NCBI GenBank assembly: GCA_003978395.1
Contig: QNZV01000106.1
Coordinates: forward strand, 1-17,037
DNA from: Sulfurovum sp.
Lineage (GTDB): Bacteria > Campylobacterota > Campylobacteria > Campylobacterales > Sulfurovaceae
Length of the DNA stretch: 17,037 nt
Reading direction: 5' to 3'
The notes beneath the pieces were generated by a model. It was given only the letters and a program-made list of their open reading frames with translations. It had not been told where the DNA came from and did not search any database. The translations under genes and the position numbers were made by a program. This document shows, one piece after another, positions 13,709-17,037 of this stretch; position 1 is the first letter of the stretch, and every line of letters starts with the position of its first letter.

Positions 13709-13806
13709 TTCCTAAAGTTTAAATCTATTACTATTCATTCCATATAATAAATTTTATTAAACTAAAATTAATGTAAAACTCTATTTAACCTTATTTAAAC
13801 GCGAAT

Positions 13807-13812
13807 TATACT
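13807..13812 (+). promoter_or_regulatory. Probable -10 box for the acidic protein-gmk unit
   Basis: TATACT lies 50 bases before the ATG at 13862, predicting a leader of about 40 bases; AGGAG sits at 13852-13856. No convincing -35 is visible in the AT-rich upstream DNA. Confidence 0.45.
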
Positions 13813-13861
13813 AGAATTATGCGATAAATATAGAATATTAGATAGAACTTTAGGAGTAAAA

Positions 13862-15052
13862 ATGAAAATATTATTAATAAACAGTAACCCTGTGGTCTCT
13901 AGGTTGACAGCATTAAGTGCTAGAAAAGAAGAGATACAAATAGATGAAGTTCAAGAGATTAATGAAGTAAATAACAGTCAATATGATATTGTATTTGTGG
14001 ATTCAGACTCATGGAGTAAAGAGTTAGAGAGTGCTATTTCACAAAACATTCAAACACAAAAGAGAGTACTTTTTTATGCACAAGATGATAAGAATAATAA
14101 TGAACTCTTTGATATAAGTATTTTAAAGCCTTTCTTGCCATCAGAAGTTTCAGCTGTTATTCGTTCTGTTGAAGAGTCTGCTTTATCATCTGCTTTATCA
14201 ACAGATAAGAGTAGTGAAAATTTGATAGAACTTGAAGAGAAGAGCGTTTTTGATGTTTTAGAAATTTCTGATGAAGAAAAAGTTGAAAAGAAAGAGGAAA
14301 AGAGTAAAGAAATAGATAAAAAAGAAGATTTTTTATCTTTGGATTTAGATGAAAAAGTAGTCAAAGAGGATATGGAAGAAGATCTATTTGCTGAGTTAAA
14401 AGATAATAGTAAAGATTTTGATAAACAATTAGAAGAAGCATTTCCATTAAAAAAAGAGGAAGATTTATTTGATTTAGACCTTAGTGGCTCTTTAGAAAAA
14501 GAGTTTGATGTATTGAATAAAGAGGAAAAAAGTATAAAAAAAGAGAAAGATGAACTTTTTGATTTTAATTTAGATAATAATGATGAGTTTGATTTAGACT
14601 TTGATGCTTTGAGTGATGATAAAATAAATATTGACAATAAAGTTAAGAGTGTAGCTAAAAAAGAAGTTGAAGTTAAAAAAGAAGAAATTATAGCAATGCC
14701 AATTAAAAAAGAGAAAAAGAGTGAAGAGAAGTTAGAGACGAAAATTTTAGACCAATCCGAATTGTTAAATATTAAAGATATTCTTGAAAATGATGATGAT
14801 TCTACTATTGAGTTAGATGATTTAATGACAACTCCTGCTGTAGAGATGATTCAAACTTCTGATAATAGTTTAGACAATAGTAGTAATAATAAAAAAGAGA
14901 AGAAGAGTGAGAGTCAAAAATTGGATGAAGATGCTTCTCTTGAAGCTGAGAACGTGATTAATACTCTATCAGTACTCCCTTTAGACAGACTAAAAGGACT
15001 TTTAGCTGGTTCAACTATTAAAATTACTATTAAATTTCCAAAAGAGAAGTAG
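13862..15052 (+). CDS. Highly acidic protein with N-terminal pseudo-receiver domain
   Basis: A 396-residue cytoplasmic protein of three parts. Residues 1-105 look like a response-regulator receiver: MKILLINSNP, YDIVFVDSD with Asp47 at the phosphoacceptor site, and ILKPF with Lys89. The acidic pocket is NSN instead of DD, so magnesium binding is probably lost. Residues ~113-370 are low-complexity and dominated by Glu, Asp, Lys and Ser, with imperfect repeats of a DLF/ELF motif (174-176, 201-203, 231-233) and EFD (214-216, 242-244). A hydrophobic, probably conserved end (LPLDRLKGLLAGSTIKITIKF, ~372-392) closes it. Its place before gmk, tatA and argS matches the 'highly acidic' or 'poly E-rich' proteins I recall from C. 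jejuni (Cj1178c) and H. pylori (HP0322). Its stop abuts the gmk ATG. Function is not established here; a scaffold or polar role is a guess. Confidence 0.75.
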   Translation: MKILLINSNPVVSRLTALSARKEEIQIDEVQEINEVNNSQYDIVFVDSDSWSKELESAISQNIQTQKRVLFYAQDDKNNNELFDISILKPFLPSEVSAVIRSVEESALSSALSTDKSSENLIELEEKSVFDVLEISDEEKVEKKEEKSKEIDKKEDFLSLDLDEKVVKEDMEEDLFAELKDNSKDFDKQLEEAFPLKKEEDLFDLDLSGSLEKEFDVLNKEEKSIKKEKDELFDFNLDNNDEFDLDFDALSDDKINIDNKVKSVAKKEVEVKKEEIIAMPIKKEKKSEEKLETKILDQSELLNIKDILENDDDSTIELDDLMTTPAVEMIQTSDNSLDNSSNNKKEKKSESQKLDEDASLEAENVINTLSVLPLDRLKGLLAGSTIKITIKFPKEK

Positions 15053-15661
15053 ATGAGAGGAGCTATTTTAGTTCTCTCTGGTCCTTCGGGAGCAGGGAAG
15101 AGTACCATTATCAATCATGCCAGTCCTAATATTGGCGATTATTATTTTTCTATCTCAACCACTACTAGAGAGCCTAGAGAGGGAGAAGAGCATGGAGTTG
15201 ATTACTATTTCGTAACTCATATGGAATTTGAAGAAGGGATTAAAGCAGGAGATTTTTTAGAGTATGCAACCGTACATGGTAACTACTATGGAACATCTTT
15301 GAAACCTGTAAATAATGCACTTGATGAGGGAAAATTGGTTATTTTTGATATAGATGTTCAAGGACATCGTCTGGTACGTGCTAAAATGGGTGACTATGTT
15401 ACATCTGCATTTATTACTCCTCCTACACTGAGTGAGTTAGAGAAACGTCTCTATGCCCGTTCAACTGATGAGAATTCAGTCATAGAACGGCGTATAGATA
15501 ATGCAAAAGAGGAGATAAAAGCTCTCAATGAGTTTGATTTTATTATTATTAATGACACAGTAGAAGAGGCTTCTAAGCAATTTACCATGATTGCAAATGT
15601 TGCTAGATTGAAACAAAGTGCTGAAGAGTTGGAAAATTTTATACTACATTGGGAAAATTAA
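15053..15661 (+). CDS. gmk: Guanylate kinase
   Basis: Cytoplasmic enzyme that phosphorylates GMP to GDP with ATP, needed for GTP/dGTP supply and (p)ppGpp metabolism. The 202 residues match the family (~200-207). The P-loop GPSGAGKST is at 10-18; the GMP-binding region follows with STTTREPREGEEHGVDYYFV, where Arg and Tyr/Glu contact GMP, and EYATVHGNYYGTS. FDIDVQG gives the nucleotide-site Asp, and the lid region has EKRLYARSTDENSVIERRIDNAKEE. The ATG follows the stop of the acidic-protein gene with no gap and only a weak AAGAGAAG site, so its translation is probably coupled to that gene. Confidence 0.98.
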   Translation: MRGAILVLSGPSGAGKSTIINHASPNIGDYYFSISTTTREPREGEEHGVDYYFVTHMEFEEGIKAGDFLEYATVHGNYYGTSLKPVNNALDEGKLVIFDIDVQGHRLVRAKMGDYVTSAFITPPTLSELEKRLYARSTDENSVIERRIDNAKEEIKALNEFDFIIINDTVEEASKQFTMIANVARLKQSAEELENFILHWEN

Positions 15662-15672
15662 CGAAAATAGAG

Positions 15673-15678
15673 TATAAT
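15673..15678 (+). promoter_or_regulatory. Possible -10 box for tatA
   Basis: TATAAT lies 58 bases before the tatA ATG and just after the gmk stop, giving a leader of about 50 bases. AAGGA at 15723-15727 is the ribosome binding site. Confidence 0.4.
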
Positions 15679-15735
15679 TTTGATAAATAATCTTAATAGG
15701 AGACTGTTAAGAAAACATATCAAAGGACTTATAAG

Positions 15736-15975
15736 ATGCCAGGTGGAATAGAATTAGCAGTTATTGTAGGAGTAGTAATACTACTTTTTGGAGGTAAAAA
15801 GATACCAGAATTAGCAAGAGGACTTGGTAAAGGTATTAAAGATTTTAAATCAGCTGTAAAAGATGATGAGAAACCAGAAGAGAAAGTAGCCGATGTTAAA
15901 GAGATTAAAACAGAGGTAAAAGAGACTACTGTAGAAGCTAAAAATACAACGACTACTACTGCTCCAAAAGCATAA
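15736..15975 (+). CDS. tatA: Sec-independent protein translocase subunit TatA
   Basis: TatA oligomers form the conducting element of the twin-arginine pathway, which exports folded proteins such as cofactor-containing periplasmic oxidoreductases. The 79-residue protein has a short periplasmic N-terminus (MPGGIE), one transmembrane helix (~6-19, ELAVIVGVVILLF), the Phe-Gly hinge at 18-19, and the amphipathic helix KKIPELARGLGKGIKDFKSAV (~21-41). A charged Glu/Lys tail ending in a Thr-rich stretch follows. The FG hinge and the amphipathic helix pattern are characteristic; the length and lack of an extended C-terminus favour TatA over TatB. No tatB or tatC is adjacent. The position between gmk and argS is one I recall in Campylobacter and Helicobacter. 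Confidence 0.95.
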   Translation: MPGGIELAVIVGVVILLFGGKKIPELARGLGKGIKDFKSAVKDDEKPEEKVADVKEIKTEVKETTVEAKNTTTTTAPKA

Positions 15976-15984
15976 ATTAAATAA

Positions 15985-16012
15985 GATGTTCTATCTTTTT
16001 TGATAGAATATC
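15985..16012 (+). promoter_or_regulatory. Stem-loop with a U6 loop between tatA and argS
   Basis: Bases 15985-15995 pair with 16002-16012 (eleven pairs, one G-U; core TTCTATC/GATAGAA) around a loop of six T. No T-run follows, so it is not a standard terminator. It could be a processing or mRNA-end stabilising structure, or part of the argS leader. Confidence 0.45.
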
Positions 16013-16056
16013 AATGTTATATCTACAAACAACCCTTCAAATCATGGAAATTATAT

Positions 16057-17037
16057 ATGAAAATCAAATTAGAACTTAGTAAGATTATTGAAAATGCACT
16101 TAAAAATGCAAATATTGAAGCAGATGAGATTGTTATATCTGATGCTACAAAGCCTGAGTTTGGAGACTACCAGTTTAATGGAGTCATGAAACTTGCCAAA
16201 ATTTTAAAACAAAATCCAAGACAAATCGCTAATAGTGTTGTGGAACATATTGATACTACAGGTATGATTTTAAAAGTAGAAGTAGCAGGACCTGGATTTA
16301 TTAATATTTGGTTAAATAATGAGTGGCTCTCATCACAAGCAAATGCTATTGTTGATGATGAGCGAGTAGGGGTTGGATATATTGGTACACCTAAAAGAGT
16401 AGTGATTGACTACTCTGGTCCAAATATGGCAAAACAGATGCACGTTGGGCATCTTCGCTCTTCTATTATTGGCGATACCTTGGCTACTCTTTTAGAGTTT
16501 TTAGGCGATGAGGTCATTCGCCAAAATCATATTGGAGATTGGGGAACACAGTTTGGTATGTTGATTGCTTATCTTGAAGAGCAAGGTGCAGATGGCAATA
16601 GTACAGAGTTAAAAGATTTAGAGCAGTTCTACAAAGATGCTAAAGTTCGATTTGACCAAAGTGAAGAGTTTGCTAATAAAGCACGTGAATACGTGGTAAA
16701 AATTCAGAGTGGAGATAAACACTGCTTGACGTTATGGCAAAGCTTTATTGATGCTTCTTTGGGTCATTGTGAAGAGGTCTACTCAAAACTAGGTGTAAAT
16801 TTAACCAGAGATGATGTTCGTGCAGAGAGTTTTTATAATCCTCAACTCTCCAAGGTTATTACAACGCTTCAAGAGAAAAATCTTTTAACTAAATCTGATG
16901 GTGCAGAGTGTGTTTTTTTGGATGGTTCTGATGTTCCTGTAATTGTCCAAAAAGGGGATGGTGGGTATCTTTATGCCACTACTGATTTGGCTGCGTTAGA
17001 GTTCAGAAGCCAAGAGTTAAAGGCTAACCGTATCTGT
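16057..17037 (+). CDS. argS: Arginyl-tRNA synthetase, N-terminal part (3' cut by window)
   Basis: Class I synthetase that charges tRNA-Arg. The window holds exactly 327 codons of an open frame running off its end; the full enzyme is usually ~530-590 residues. The N-terminal additional (Add-1) domain, typical of ArgRS, spans ~1-85 with KPEFGDYQFN and VAGPGFINIWL. The catalytic domain begins with the diagnostic DYSGPNMAKQMHVGHLRSS, which contains the HIGH-type motif HVGH at 129-132. RQNHIGDWGTQFGMLIAYL and the later GYLYATTDLAAL segment are also conserved in ArgRS. The KMSK-type motif and anticodon-binding domain lie beyond the window. ATG 16057 is chosen because it begins the family-typical N-terminus and has GGA eight bases upstream. 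Confidence 0.97.
   Translation, partial: MKIKLELSKIIENALKNANIEADEIVISDATKPEFGDYQFNGVMKLAKILKQNPRQIANSVVEHIDTTGMILKVEVAGPGFINIWLNNEWLSSQANAIVDDERVGVGYIGTPKRVVIDYSGPNMAKQMHVGHLRSSIIGDTLATLLEFLGDEVIRQNHIGDWGTQFGMLIAYLEEQGADGNSTELKDLEQFYKDAKVRFDQSEEFANKAREYVVKIQSGDKHCLTLWQSFIDASLGHCEEVYSKLGVNLTRDDVRAESFYNPQLSKVITTLQEKNLLTKSDGAECVFLDGSDVPVIVQKGDGGYLYATTDLAALEFRSQELKANRIC

Noticed and set aside
933..13723. The octamer AGTTTAAA recurring in several intergenic regions (933, 970, 5045, 7336, 13716)
   Set aside because: It also occurs inside coding sequence (for example 3209, 8831, 9733), so it reflects AT-rich composition and not a regulatory site.
14074..14637. A 187-codon open frame antisense to the acidic-protein gene
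   Set aside because: Its Ser/Lys/Phe-only composition is the mirror of the GAA/GAT/AAA-rich codons on the coding strand; it has no domain pattern and no promoter or ribosome site of its own.
16044..16079. An 11-codon upstream frame overlapping the argS start (ATG 16044 to TAG 16079)
   Set aside because: No ribosome binding site of its own; its GGA is better used as the argS site. Probably chance.
1..17037. CRISPR arrays, tRNA or rRNA genes, transposases, integrase sites
   Set aside because: No regularly spaced repeats, cloverleaf candidates, rRNA motifs or transposase-like proteins were seen by eye on either strand.

Overview
The window is a stretch of chromosome from a Campylobacterota (epsilonproteobacterial) organism, probably of the Sulfurimonas/Sulfurovum/Arcobacter type. 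This rests on low G+C, on the highly acidic protein–gmk–tatA–argS order that I recall from Campylobacter and Helicobacter, and on an HP0268-type small protein in front of miaB, divergent from nusA. I could run no database search; family calls come from motifs and remembered family features. Genus cannot be fixed.

Layout. Positions 1-908 hold the 3' end of an AAA/ABC-type ATPase gene and an overlapping gene for a small protein with a possible PD-(D/E)XK nuclease signature. This stretch looks AT-richer than the rest and is the most accessory-looking part. Next come rplM-rpsI on the + strand, meeting tail to tail with an OmpR-type response regulator/histidine kinase pair on the - strand; nusA lies upstream of that pair on the same strand. 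Divergent from nusA is a + strand operon: HP0268-like gene, miaB, and a DUF374 acyltransferase. After a 237-base non-coding gap comes a two-gene unit with the topology of the type II secretion/type IV pilus platform proteins GspL and GspM (PilM/N/O). It collides tail to tail with a - strand series: DedA-family protein, ppaC, SPOR lipoprotein, rimO, tilS. Divergent from dedA is the + strand series: acidic pseudo-receiver protein, gmk, tatA and argS, the last cut by the window end.

Functional themes. Much of the window serves translation and its fidelity: ribosomal proteins L13 and S9, NusA, MiaB (tRNA ms2i6A), RimO (S12 methylthiolation), TilS (tRNA-Ile2 lysidine) and ArgRS. The envelope is served by the DUF374 acyltransferase, DedA, the SPOR lipoprotein, TatA and the GspL/GspM-like pair. 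PpaC removes pyrophosphate made by synthetases and polymerases.

Regulatory sequence. Nearly every transcription unit starts with a TATAAT or TATACT -10 box and a short leader, and no clear -35. The genes are tightly packed: two convergent pairs sit 5 bases apart or overlap by 15 bases, and several genes start at TTG or GTG. The points most worth a second look are the ATPase/nuclease-like pair, the orphan GspL/GspM-like pair, the acidic pseudo-receiver protein, the hairpin on the tilS start codon and the palindrome shared by the rpsI and kinase stop codons. No tRNA, rRNA, CRISPR array, insertion sequence or replication origin was seen.
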